Position numbers and translations under genes: made by a program. A DNA stretch of 64,000 nt, from assembly GCA_030280995.1 (NCBI GenBank), contig JASXTE010000052.1, forward strand, positions 120,661 through 184,660. Direction: 5' to 3'. Positions 36,103-48,075 of the stretch are shown here, in pieces; within the stretch, counting starts at the first letter, position 1, and each line of letters opens with the position of its first letter. Source of the DNA: Hemileia vastatrix (taxonomy: Eukaryota > Basidiomycota > Pucciniomycetes > Pucciniales > Zaghouaniaceae). Under the pieces are notes generated by a model. The model worked only from the letters and a program-made list of their open reading frames with translations. It did not search any database and was not told where the DNA came from.

Positions 36103-39100
36103 CAATTTAATTCAATTCAAAGTAATTAAGTGCCATCATTGACAATTATCATCTACTCAAGACCTTAAATACTCCCTACAAGAAAACAATTTAAACTACT
36201 ACAATTATCTTATAAATAAGAAAAAAAAAACCAAATGTTATTTTACCTCCAAATAATTTGACATATTATTAGATATTGTAATCATAGACTTTTTCCAATA
36301 TGGAAATAAAAATACAAATCAACTTTTATCACAATTGAATTTATCAAATTTTATTTTGTTTCGTGTAATTTCAATTTACTAAATCATTCAACTGTAAGTG
36401 AAAAGTTTAAAAAAGTTAATTAATTTGTTATTTCTTTCTTTTTTCAAATGATTCGATCTTTGTCACGCAATAGGACACAAATTAATCAATTATCAGTTCA
36501 ACGTTCTTTCTTTCTCTCTTTTTTATCATCTCGAATGATTTAACTGTATTGTCGTTGACTCTTTTATCATTCTGTAGGTTGATGCAAAAAAACCAAATCA
36601 CTTTCACCTGACATCATTTACACTAGTGTACTGTATTGTTTACAACAAGGTGAGTACATTATTGAAATGAGAACTACATTTGTTCGATCGATCAATCGAT
36701 AGAACTGAAAATTGTCAATAGAAAAAAAACAGATCACTTTCATTTGTTTGAAAGAACAAATAAATTCGTATAAATAATATATTTGTTTTCAAATGATCAA
36801 TAAACTTCTTCACCATCAAAGTTTAAGTTCACTTGGAAAGAACTTTGTGAACTTGAGAATGTTTTTTGAAGTTCTATCATCATCGTCATCAGTTCGATGG
36901 AGGAAAAAAAACTCATCATCACACTTTACTTTGATCCTTTAATCCATAAAAATATATTTCATCTAACCGAAAGACCAATTTATACACATGAAATATAACA
37001 TCAAGTGTTTACTTTACAATGTTCAAATACTTGAAAAATTGGTGAATTTTAAAATTAACAACCAATAATAAAGTTTTTTTTCCTTTCAACAACATCTTTC
37101 ATCATATTGCTTATTATGTGCTTCGATCGATACTTTAACTGATCGATAGGAAGAACTTTTCTTTAAATTTTAAAATATTCTTAAATCTAACTGACTAAGT
37201 GATATCTTTGATTTGTTGAAAACGATCTTTAGATCAAAAAAAGAGAAAATCGAGTAAACAACAAAGTCGATCAAACAATGATGATGAAGAAGAATTTATT
37301 CTTGATGTCTAAGTGAATCTATCTTCACTTAGTATTCAATGCATTGACTTGATAATCTGTAAATTGAAAACCAACATCTGTCAATCGATAAGAAGAATCA
37401 ATTGGTTCAAATGTACTGTTAAAGCAACAACAACAAAAAATTTGACCAATTTACAAATTATTTCCTATACAACTAGATGGCGACACTGTCGACATTGAAA
37501 TTTTGTCAAATTATATTGAATTTTTCAATTGTTTCCGTTCTGTTCTGCTCTCAGAAAGTACGGATAAAAAAATTCCATCATCATCAATTTAAATCTACTG
37601 TTATACTATTTGAATTATTCATAGTTCTCCTGCCAAAGGACTTTTATTCTTTTTTTTCACTTGAAATGAGTATTTGATCTTCGTGATCATTTCATCTTAT
37701 TCTACATTTGAGTCGATTGAATGAAAATTCATAAACCATTTGAAAATTTGAAGAAATTTTACTTGATTAAATTGTACCATTTTGAATGGATAATGAAGAT
37801 GACAAATTGGTTAGCAATTGAACTTTTTCTTCTTCTTTTGTTGTTGCTGTTCTTTGTTGAATGCTTATTATTGGAAAAAGTACTCGTAAATTGAATGAAG
37901 ATGAACTTGATCATTGGTCATGATGTCCATGTTGATGATAAAGGTCAAAAGAACAAATAAAAATGCCTGAAGCAGTGCATAAAAGTGTCACTAGATGCCA
38001 AAAAAGAAGAAGAAGAAAGAAAAGGAAATAAGGTGAATACCAGAAGCCGGAAAGGTTAGCCCAAGTAATTCGAAGAAAAGGAATTCAACTTAAGGCAAAT
38101 TCTTGTGATCAATAAAATAGTCAAGAGGATAGAAAAGTACGACAAGAAAGAGAAGAAGAAGAAGAAGGAAAAAAGCCAAATCAATTGGACCACATCCTTC
38201 ATTAGCCCATATGATTCAATGTGGATGTGACTTGTGCAAGTCCGAAAACTATCTGACTTCTGTCATGAAGGAAATTGCTAACAGAGAGGAAAAAAAGGAT
38301 GCAGGTAAAAGAAGAAGAAGAAGAAGAAGAAGAAGTTCAAGTGAAAGAAGAAGAAAAAATTCAATTGAACGACCAACATCGTCAACCAATGGCCATTACA
38401 TCATTACATTGGAAGAAGTTTTCTTTTCCTTCTTTTTTGTTGTTGAAATATTTTTCAACTTGATCGATTGGGAAAAAAAAGTTGTCTCATTGTTGGTTCC
38501 ACTTGAATTCACTTGAATGATTTGCATTTGTCAAAGTTGTGTAACTTTTTTTGTTCCTCTTCCATTCGACAAAAAAAAACAAAGTAACAAACAATATCAT
38601 CCAAAAATAGTAATAACTATTCCATGTAAATGAGCTAGACAATTAGTGTATCACAGTAAAACAGGAAAACATTTAAACTTATTGTTATGACACTTGTTTC
38701 ACTTATGAATTATCAAATACAAGTTGATAAAGTTGAGAACAAGTAAAAATATTATTTTCTTTTATTCTCACACAACAATCACACACAAAGTTTAAGTATA
38801 GATGTTGAAGAGTTTTTTGGTGTTGTTTATGACGTATCATTTATTCATTTGGTATTGTTTTGTGTAAAATTTATGTCGATAAGGTGATTGAACTGATATA
38901 TTTGTAACTGTGTGTGTGTAAGTCATTTAAGTTGAATCAATCGATTACTTGTACATCGGTCAACGATATCAACTACAAAGACCAAATGAATAGACTGCAA
39001 GGTCATCAAGAACAAGAACAAGAAGACTCTAAGGACCATTGGACATGGTGGATGACGATGATGTTACCACCAACCACCAAGTGACTTGAGGACAAATGAA

Positions 39101-40465
39101 GCGAATTGCCACTATTTCAAGTGATCTTCTTGGTCATTGTGATCTTTGTTGCAAAAGAAGAAAAACCATTTCACACAAGAACCTCAACAACTACTTTGTC
39201 CACTTATCCTTGTGTGTATGTGTCTGTGTGTGTGAAGTACTTGACTACAATTGCACTCGATGTAGTTCTAGAACTTGCTTCTACTACTTGATATAAAGAC
39301 ATGACATTTGCAATGGTGACTTGTAGGGCAGAATCACCCAAATGTTAGAATGCAAATGAGTCCTCATTACAGGTAAATTGGTTACATTGTTCATCACATT
39401 AAACAAAGTAACACTTTTTTTTTACCCTCTTTACTTTCGTTTCTTTAGTCCCTCCTTAATTGTACTCATCAATTTATATTAATTAGCTAAAGCATTGAAT
39501 TCACTTGTACATCTTAAATGCAATTACACAGCAGTAGATTTACCTCTCGAATTTTTTTTTTTCATTCGTTCTGGTTCTCTCTTTTACCAGTTGTCAGCAT
39601 GATGAATACTTCTTTACTCAGTTAAATGCTGTCATGTGTATAACAGATTCAATTGAAGGTAAATGTTTCAGTGAAAATAATTACATACAAATTATATTTG
39701 TATCCACAGATCACACTTGAAAAAGAAAATTTATACAAATATTTAATCGTGAAAAAAAGAAGAAAACTTACTTCATCAACTTCATGATGAATGTGAAAAA
39801 GTATCTGTATCTGTCTATCTTCAAATCAATATGTATGGAAAAGGAAGAAAAAAAAAGTTCTTTCAATAGAACTCGATGTGTGGACTGAAAGAAAAATACA
39901 GTTTGAATCTTTGGTCAACAGATTCTGTTTGATTGAAATTGTCAATTCTTTGCTTGGTTTGGTGAAATTGAATTGAATTGTAAATGTTTTACCTGGTCGA
40001 TTTGTTAAATTTTCTTCTTCTTCTTCTTCTTGTGTATATTTAAATTTCAATTGACACACATAAATAAAAGTGTGAACATTTTGATTTGAGCAAAAGGAAA
40101 AAAAATTCTCCTTCAGGCATTTAATATAAAAAAAAATTTAATATATATTTTTGTATGAACACTCAATGAATAAGATAATTGAAATTTCATTTTAATTTAA
40201 AATTTCAAATTGACAACAACAAATGTTACAATGAAATAGTTTTCTTGTCCTTTTAGGATTTTGCATTTTTACTTTGGAAATGAAAAAAAAATGAGTAAAC
40301 TTATCGATTATGTAATTATAAATTTACGATCAATAGTAACACAACCAGATGATATATAGAAGAAGTTCATATGAAAGATGAAAAGTTTAAATGAAACAAA
40401 TTAAAATATATCAAATTAGGTGAAGAAACAATTTTCATCTCTTAATTGTTATTATTGGTAACATT
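36103..40465. other. 4.4-kb gene-free region
   Basis: Non-coding A+T-rich DNA, with a purine-rich GAA-type stretch at about 38140-38360 that creates long but uninformative open frames encoding Lys/Arg/Glu runs. A short G+C-richer spot at 37477-37490 (ATGGCGACACTGTCGA) opens a 66-codon frame, but I find no further support for a gene. Confidence 0.45.
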
Positions 40466-42372
40466 TTAAAGTAATTTAATAGCAGCTAGAGCTTCAGCTG
40501 ATGTAAGTTTAGCAAGTGATAAACTTGTTGTATCTGGTTTACTTGATGATGATGATGATGATGTTAATGAATTAGCAATCCAAATAGGCATTGGTTGAGA
40601 TGCATGTCCAGAATTATCGATTGCATGAGGTCCATAAAATCGTCGAACAGATGATTTTTCAATTGATGGTGAAGATGTTTGATGTTCACGTGATGTTTGT
40701 ATATTTTGTGTAGAAGAAGAAGAAGAAGGTAAATGTGTATGATCAATTGAATAAGATGATGATGAATGTGCAGAACCTTTAGATGATGTCAATGAATTAT
40801 ATGTAATACTATGTGGACGTGTAGAATCTTTATTAGAACCAGCTGGATACATATGATCTGTTGATTCAGGTATTGAATGTTGTTCATGTTGTTCATTTGT
40901 ATTGTAATCTCTTGGATGATGTGAATGATGATGGTCTGATAATGATGATGGTGATGACGAAGAAGATAATTCTGGATTATGATGAGTATGATGAGTATGA
41001 TGAGAATTTACACCAATATTGGAAGATTCAGCACTTCTTTGTCTCTTGAGTAAAGTATCTTTATGAACTGCTGGGATTAACAGGAAAATAAATTCACCAG
41101 GTTAACTTTTTTTTTCTTTCCTTTTTTTATGCTCTTATTTTTTTTGTCAGGTTCTTAAAGGACACAAAAAAGAGGAAAATAGTACATCGCAAAGTCTGCA
41201 TCTTATGTGTGTGTGTCTGTGTACATTGTGAAAGTATGATTGTGTTTTCTACTGAGTACACAAGTAACCTACTTACAATTCTTACCTAACAATTGATCCT
41301 CTTCATACAATTCCATTCCAAATGGTGTTTCTGAACTAACACCTGGCCATATGGAACTGGATGTTGTGTAGTCAACATTGGGTATTATTGACTCAGTTGA
41401 AAAAGATGGCTGAGATGATGCTGATGAAGATGCAGACATCCATGGAGATGAGCTATGGGATGATGCAGGCCTTTTGAGAGAAAGAAGAAAAGATAAAAAT
41501 AAGAAGAAGCAAATAGAAAAATCAACCTTATGTACCATGAATAATAGACACTTGACACAGTTGACAATTCAATTATCATGGGATCCATGCAAGTTTGTTG
41601 TTAAATTGTTTTTCAATGGTAAAAGTTTTTTTTTGACATTTTTAACATTTATACTTGAAACAATTTTTCTCAATTTTTATTTACTTCTTCTTTTTTTTTA
41701 CTGTGTAACTATATTTGAAACTATCTTTCACTTGGATACATTTTATTCACTTGGATATATTTATATTTGAATGAATTTTATTTTCAAACTGTTCAAAGAA
41801 AGAACTTTTTTCTTTTTTTTTCTTATTCTTATTCTTATGACTTTTTGGCCATTTGATTCCCCTCAAGACTTTGATGAAAAACAAAATACATCTTATGTTT
41901 GTAAGATTATTTTACTCGGTCAAAAGAATAAGAAGAAAAAGAAGTGATGATGATGATGTTAAATAAATAAATAAATGTTGACAAAGTTCTATTCTTGTTC
42001 TATTCTGTTTTAACTATTGATCAATGAAACAAATAAACAAAGTAGACAAATGTTATGTAATACTTACACGAAAATAGGATAATGAACAGGATTTGATATT
42101 TGATTTGCAGCATTAGCTTGCATTGGATCACGATTAGATTTAGTATTATTTGAACTATTATCGAATGATGTTGATGTTGGACTTGATGTACTCGATACTT
42201 TAGCTGTTCTTTCTCGAGGTCTCATGACATTTTGTATACCATTACGTAAAGATTCTAATAATCCTTGCGAATTAACAGGTTTAACTGTTACCCATGACAT
42301 GAAGATAAATAAAATGCTTACAGTTAACACAATGGAAGAAGAAGATAAAAACAACTTGTCACTTAATTTCAT
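40466..42372 (-). CDS. Secreted Ser/His-rich disordered protein, three exons, unrecognised
   Basis: Exons 42372-42068, 41470-41286 and 41070-40466 join in frame (phases 2 and 1; donors GTAAGT and GTAAGA) to give 364 residues. Residues 1-36 form a signal peptide ending VKPVNSQ. A short helical segment (GLLESLRNGIQNVMRPRE) follows. The remainder is dominated by Ser, His, Asn and Thr, with His-rich repeats (HHTHHTHH) and a basic LLKRQRSAE stretch just after exon 3 begins that could be a proprotein cleavage site. The non-repetitive piece RRFYGPHAIDNSGHASQPMP and the hydrophobic end AEALAAIKLL suggest selection on the C terminus. I do not recognise the family. Exon 3 has a tandem acceptor CAGCAG, so isoforms differing by one Ala are possible. 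It is the first of three minus-strand genes with similar composition. Confidence 0.68.
41065..41072 (-). other. NAGNAG tandem splice acceptor
   Basis: The minus-strand sequence reads CCCAGCAG at the start of exon 3 of the Ser/His-rich secreted-protein gene. Use of the first AG adds one Ala codon relative to the second; both keep frame. Seen in sequence; use of both is inference. Confidence 0.5.
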
Positions 42373-45270
42373 GATGATTGTATCGATTTTACTTTTGTAT
42401 GTGTGAATGTTCTTTCTATCTGATGTTAGAACAAGATGTTGTTGTTGCTGATGTTGAACAAGTCAAGTCACAAGAGAAAGTAAGTTACACTTGTCGATCT
42501 TACACGTTATTTATTAACGATGTTACGGTAACTTTAACTATTATTTGTACTTGTTGTACTGTATCGTTGTTGTTGTAGTTGTTGTTGTTGTAGTTTAACT
42601 TTTTGGGCTTTTACTTGAAACATCCGAACAAGCGCAATACAAATGTACATTTTCATTGTTCTATTTGATTCTATTGGTTAAGTTAAATGTAAAAGTGTTT
42701 CTCTCTTATTCCTTTTCCTTCTTCTTCTTGTTGTTGTTGTTCTTACCGTTTCACTTATTTAACTACTTGTTTCCTCCTTTTTTTGCTTTTTAACTTTCTT
42801 TCACTTGAGTTTGCCACTTTTATCTTCGCTACACTTGCCTGACCACACTGAGTAAAACGAATTTACTGTTAACTTCTTCAACCGTATCCTCATCATCTTT
42901 CACTTTTATTCACTTATACACTTTTATTTCAACTACTTTTAAAATAATATTCAACAATTTTACTCTTTTTTTTTTGGAATCGACAAAAAATATTTATTTC
43001 CTTTAATTTACAATCATCAAGAGAAGAAAATAAAACTTACTTGTTGTTAATGAAGATGAAATCTTTGATGAATTTTTTATTGATAAAAATAGAACAAGAA
43101 AAAAACTTTTGTTGTGTTAATTTTTTTTCTTGTCTTTTCCTTAATTGCATCAGTTTATTTCCCATGAGAAGTTTCATTCATGAAGAAAAAGCAACACCTT
43201 TTGTAAATCATCATCATCATCATCATCATCATTACGTCACATTTCTTAACCATTTGTAATTTATATAATTTGTAATTTGTCATTTACCATTATTTCAAAT
43301 TAACTTTACAACAAACTTATCAATCCGTATAACTTTTTTTTCCCTTTCATCATCTTAATCATTAAATTGTTGTACAGTGTATACAGTTAATTAACAGTAA
43401 TGATAGTTATATGCATTTTGTATGCTTTCTTTTCTTTGGTTTAACCTGTTTAACTCTTTTATTGTTGTTATTTCATTTTTTTTATATTTTCTTCTTGTTC
43501 ATCTATTTTGTCATTTATTTTTATTTCTTTCATTCACTTGTTGTGTTGTAAATTACTATTGATTGTTAACGTGTTGTTAGTTCCTTCCTTCCTTCCTTTT
43601 TCACTTGACTTGGATGTACGTGAAATGAATTGATATGAATAGAGAGAAAGAAAAAAAGAACAGGTCACAATAACGCAGGTGACTTATTGCAAATGTCAAG
43701 GAAATATCGATCGAATGTTCTTTCCCTTAAGAACATTCTTTTACTCATCTTCATCCTTCTTCTCTGTACTTTTGTCATTTATTCATCTATTATCAAGAAC
43801 AAATAAGCAAAAAGTAGATACATTGCATACTTTCTTTCTCTTTTACCCATGACAACAATGTTTCATCTTCATCCTGACATCAATATTGTTATATGTTATC
43901 TAAATCATTTAACTTGTTATTGATGATTGAAATAATATTAATCGGAAATCAATTTAATTGAATAATATAATATCAATTGTTCTTTGACAACTCATATGGG
44001 AATTTAAATGTGAAGACACAGCTAAATTCTCTTGAGTGCAACAAGTTCTAATCTTGTCAATCAATGTTGATCGAATAGATTGATTGATCTATCATCATTC
44101 ATACTCTTTGATAATGCTGTTTAAAGTATCAACAATGACAGGTTATAAGTTATTCAGTTAAAGTTACTTTACTCTTTACATTTTACAAACTTTACTTGAT
44201 GATGTCTTGATGATTGACATCTATAAATGTTTTAAATCAAATGATATATACTTACAACAAAGTAATCGATTGACAAAAAAAAATAATGAAAAATACAAAT
44301 AAATGTACAAACTTTAATCGTTTCACACGACTAATCATCCATTATGTAACTTTTAATAGTTTTCTCCTTCTTTTTTTATTGAGTATTTACGATAATTGAC
44401 GTTAAATTGTGTTGTTAATTGTAGGAACAATAAGATAAAATAATTTGATTTTCTAAAACAACAAATCAAGATCTTTTTTTGTTTTGTTTTGTTTTGTTTA
44501 AACCAAGTAAAAAATTAAAAAGATAAAATATGCAAATGAAAATAATTTGTTTGTCAAACAAATTCGATTGAAATTTGTTCTTTTTTTGTTGTTGCTCCGT
44601 TTTAAAAATGATAAAACAGTTGAAATGAAAGTTGTTTTGTTTTTTCTTTTTGTTTGTAGAAAAAGTTGCAAAGATTGCATTTGTGTATGTTTGTGAAGAT
44701 GTGAAATGTAACATTTCAATTGATGACAGGTTTAAGTGAGACTCTTATGTGTGTACAAGATCAGCGAAAATACAATTGACAAACACGAAGATGCAAAAAA
44801 CGGAAAGAACAAGAAGAAGAAATATATAAAATATATATATAAAAAAAGAAAAAGCAAAAAAAATGCAAGAAAAGAAGAAAAGAACTTTTTACCACTTTGG
44901 TCAGTTGGAAGAAGGAAAATCGAACAAGAACCAAGGAGAACATCTTGTGTGAGTCAACTGCCAAATGACCCGTAGAGAAATAAAGTACAAGTAAATCCTA
45001 CTTTCACAAGAAGAAAAGTAAAAAGAATGATCTTTTTCTCTTTTTTCCTTTCTTTTTCTTGTGACATCGATGAACTCTATAAAACCAACAAAGTAAAAAG
45101 AAAAATAGTATAATTGATGCTTTTGATGACCATTGATTTATATGAAATGTTTGTTCTTTTTGTTCTTTTGTTCTATTCATTAGTTACTTTTGATTGGATA
45201 TAATCAATAAATGGTAGAAAATAAATGAGGAAAAAAAAAATTACTTGACAAGACAAATACATGATACAAA
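42373..45270. other. 2.9-kb intergenic region, no gene seen
   Basis: A+T-rich with CAT and TTG runs. Polypyrimidine and poly-A tracts near 44.46-44.9 kb give open frames of Lys/Phe runs with no domain. It includes the promoter side of the minus-strand gene starting at 42372 and the 3' end of the next minus-strand gene. Confidence 0.5.
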
Positions 45271-48075
45271 TTACATGGCTAATGATGGTTGTTCAGTTGT
45301 TATAGATGATGTAGTTATTGATGAATTAAATGTTGATTGTTCATTTAATTGTTGTTCTTGTTGTTGTTGTTCAGTTGAATTTGAAATAATCAATGAAATT
45401 GGTGAAGTACTTTGAAATGTTGTTGTTAATTCAATTGATGATGATGATGATGATGATGTTACTTCAGTTGAATTAATATTAATTAATGGATTAATTGTTG
45501 TTAATTCTTGTCCTTGTTGAATTGTTGAATCAATAAAATTTGGTGGATCAGCAATTTTAATTGATTTTTTACTATCAGATGAATCATTTGAATCACAACT
45601 ATGATCACTTCGACTATTATTATCATTATCATTGTCATCATCATCATCATCATTATTATCATCTGATTTATTTTTACGATTACGATTAAAACGTGATGAT
45701 TCAGATCTTGATGAAAATAATGTACTTAAACGTGGTAATGAAATTCGACGAAGTGATCGAAGTATATTTTCACGTGGATCATCTTTATCATCTGAATCAT
45801 CACGATCATTATCATCTTTATCATCATCATTATCGCGATCACGATCACGATGTCGATTGTTACGATTACGATGTGTACGTTTTTTATAAGATGATGATAT
45901 TTTATCTTGTTTATCATCATCAGGTTCTGAAAATGATTCTGATCCAAGTAATGCTCCAGGTAATTTACTATTAGTTCGTAAAAAATTTTCCATCAATGTT
46001 TTATCTAATGAAGGTAATGGATCTAAAATAGGTAAATTATCCATTGTTATTGAAGATGGTGATGATCGTCCATTGGTTCTAGATCTTCTTTCACCATGTA
46101 ATGTTAATCCTTGTGGTGGTGAATTTCCATATAATCCTTGTAAATAACCATCAAGTGGTGGATTATTTGATTGTTGTTGTTGTTGTAATTGTTGCTGTCT
46201 TAAAGATTGTTCCATTGGATTAGATTCATCAGTGTAAAATTTTTGATAATATTGACGTGACCAACCACGTTTAGGTGATGATGATGATGATGATGAAGGA
46301 TAATCATTTCTTGGCACATTTAACATTGCTGCTGCTGTTGATCTACTAATTTTACCATTAAAAGGATAATCACTTGTACCATCTGAATCTAATGAATCAT
46401 CAGGATTATTCATCAATGATGCATATTGATTAGATGTAAAAGATATCGGTCTTTTACCATTTGAACGAATTCGTGAAGAAATATGAGATGGAATTTTATC
46501 TTCCATTGATGATGATGATGATGGTATATCAAATCCTTTTAAATGTGACATTGGATCAAAAGTTTTACCATCCATGGCACTGACTGTTTCACTGTCAGAA
46601 TGTTCATCTTCTTCATTTGATCCATGATCCAATGTTGGATCCATATGTCCATGCAATGTTATTGATCTAGGAACTCGAGTTTCACCTAAATTTTCATTTA
46701 AATCAAATGATGATCTAATTTGATTGGATGATAATAATGATGATGATGAAGATGATGGCGGTGATGATGACATTCTAGAAGGAGTACGAGGTAATTGTTT
46801 AATAGATGAAGGATGAATAAATGAATCTGGATGATATCGATTGTTAATATCTTGATCATTGGTAAAAGGAGAAATAGATTCAACTAGAGAATTGACTGGG
46901 TTATAAATATCATCACCAGAAGATGAAGGATGATGATGAAGATTATTTCTACGTTGTTCCCTTGATGATTGAAGAGAATTTACCTTTTGAATGAACCTTT
47001 CGACCATTTGGGTGTACTGTGAATCATCGTCTCTTTTAAACTGTTGAGAACTTGACGCTTTTGTAACATAAGTGGGTAAGGAAGATGAACTGATGAATCC
47101 TGATGATGATGTTGATGATGATGATGAGGATGTTGATGGTCGGTCATCCATTTGACCATTGGATTGTTCAAATAATTCACTTGTGGTAAATCGGACCGGC
47201 TTGGATTGCCCGAAAGTGCTTCGGTGAGGGCTTGGTTGATGATATCCTGTGTTGTCTGGAATCGTCCAGTCATCGGATTTCGTATTTGAATTTGTGTTCC
47301 AGGATTGTTGTTGTTGTTCAAAGTTTGACCTCCTTGTAAGTTTTGCCCTTGACGGCCCAGGCCTAAATTGTTGATGTTGTTGATGTTGTTGTTGAATCCA
47401 GTTGCTGTGTTGATTGAACTTGCTGCTGGGGTTAATTGTCCCCCTGGATTGGCGGCTTGACCGGCTGCCACATTGCCTGCATTGGTCAATGGACCATTCA
47501 GCGCTCCGGCTGCTCCGGTTCCTGCTTGACGGAGTAAATTGGCGTTGCCTTGAACCATTGTTGTCATTTGTGTAATCATTTGACGTAGGGCTGTCATAAA
47601 AAGTAAACTCACTACGTTCATTATTAACTGTTGCATCCCCATGAATGCTACTAGACGATTGAGACGAGTCACGTGAAATCGACTTCCTTCCACTAACATT
47701 GTTGGTCCGGTCAAACCATTCACTATTTGCTCCATCATGATGTTGATGATGATCTTCTTCTTCTTTCGGTTGTTGTTGAGATTTAACAATTGATAATGTA
47801 GATGGATATAAATTAATTGTATGACCACGATACGATGTAACTACGCCACTTTGACTATGAGTTAAGGGATGAATGTTAAGTTCATACGATGATGATATTG
47901 GTTTAAATGAATTACTACTTTGAAAATTTTCACTATGATAGTTAACACTTGCACAAGTAACGAATAAGGTTGACAAGTACAATAATGTTAAAAATACGAT
48001 AGTTTTAGATGATGATGATGATGATGATGATGAAGGTGGAGTTGTCACTGGTTGTTTTGTTTCATCAGTTATCAT
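45271..48075 (-). CDS. Large secreted disordered protein, Ser/Asp/Arg-rich, unrecognised
   Basis: One uninterrupted 934-codon frame. A poly-Ser stretch precedes a hydrophobic signal segment (TIVFLTLLYLSTLFVTCASV, about residues 25-44). The rest is low-complexity: poly-Ser, Gln/His-rich and, near the end, an alternating Asp/Arg then poly-Asp region (around 45.6-45.9 kb). More structured pieces include SQYTQMVERFIQKVNSLQ and PILDPLPSLDKTLMENFLR. I cannot assign a family. Within it, about 47140-47600 is G+C-rich, and the other open minus-strand frame there reads TALRQMITQMTTMVQGNANL, followed by a Gly/Ala/Asn/Gln-rich run. A single-base slip in a five-T coding run (plus 47598-47602) converts one frame to the other. 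The native protein may therefore use that second frame in the middle, or the region may be dual-coding. See findings. Confidence 0.62.
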   Translation of the reverse strand: MITDETKQPVTTPPSSSSSSSSSKTIVFLTLLYLSTLFVTCASVNYHSENFQSSNSFKPISSSYELNIHPLTHSQSGVVTSYRGHTINLYPSTLSIVKSQQQPKEEEDHHQHHDGANSEWFDRTNNVSGRKSISRDSSQSSSSIHGDATVNNERSEFTFYDSPTSNDYTNDNNGSRQRQFTPSSRNRSSRSAEWSIDQCRQCGSRSSRQSRGTINPSSKFNQHSNWIQQQHQQHQQFRPGPSRAKLTRRSNFEQQQQSWNTNSNTKSDDWTIPDNTGYHQPSPHRSTFGQSKPVRFTTSELFEQSNGQMDDRPSTSSSSSSTSSSGFISSSSLPTYVTKASSSQQFKRDDDSQYTQMVERFIQKVNSLQSSREQRRNNLHHHPSSSGDDIYNPVNSLVESISPFTNDQDINNRYHPDSFIHPSSIKQLPRTPSRMSSSPPSSSSSSLLSSNQIRSSFDLNENLGETRVPRSITLHGHMDPTLDHGSNEEDEHSDSETVSAMDGKTFDPMSHLKGFDIPSSSSSMEDKIPSHISSRIRSNGKRPISFTSNQYASLMNNPDDSLDSDGTSDYPFNGKISRSTAAAMLNVPRNDYPSSSSSSSPKRGWSRQYYQKFYTDESNPMEQSLRQQQLQQQQQSNNPPLDGYLQGLYGNSPPQGLTLHGERRSRTNGRSSPSSITMDNLPILDPLPSLDKTLMENFLRTNSKLPGALLGSESFSEPDDDKQDKISSSYKKRTHRNRNNRHRDRDRDNDDDKDDNDRDDSDDKDDPRENILRSLRRISLPRLSTLFSSRSESSRFNRNRKNKSDDNNDDDDDDNDNDNNSRSDHSCDSNDSSDSKKSIKIADPPNFIDSTIQQGQELTTINPLININSTEVTSSSSSSSIELTTTFQSTSPISLIISNSTEQQQQEQQLNEQSTFNSSITTSSITTEQPSLAM

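Noticed and set aside
37477..37677. ATGGCGACACTG start with a 66-codon frame
   Set aside because: The G+C-richer start spot is suggestive of a promoter or start codon, but the peptide is not recognisable and no splice partners were found.
38211..38516. Plus-strand frame with a Cys-containing start followed by poly-Arg
   Set aside because: The Arg run is a GAA-type repeat and no domain is visible. The start looks mildly coding but nothing else supports it.
44736..44975. Lys-rich 79-codon frame
   Set aside because: It follows an A/G-rich low-complexity tract and no feature of a real protein is present.
45632..45974. Plus-strand open frames opposite the Asp/Arg-rich end of the 934-aa gene
   Set aside because: They arise from CAT/GAT repeats read on the other strand and encode only Ser/Leu/Arg or His/Tyr runs.
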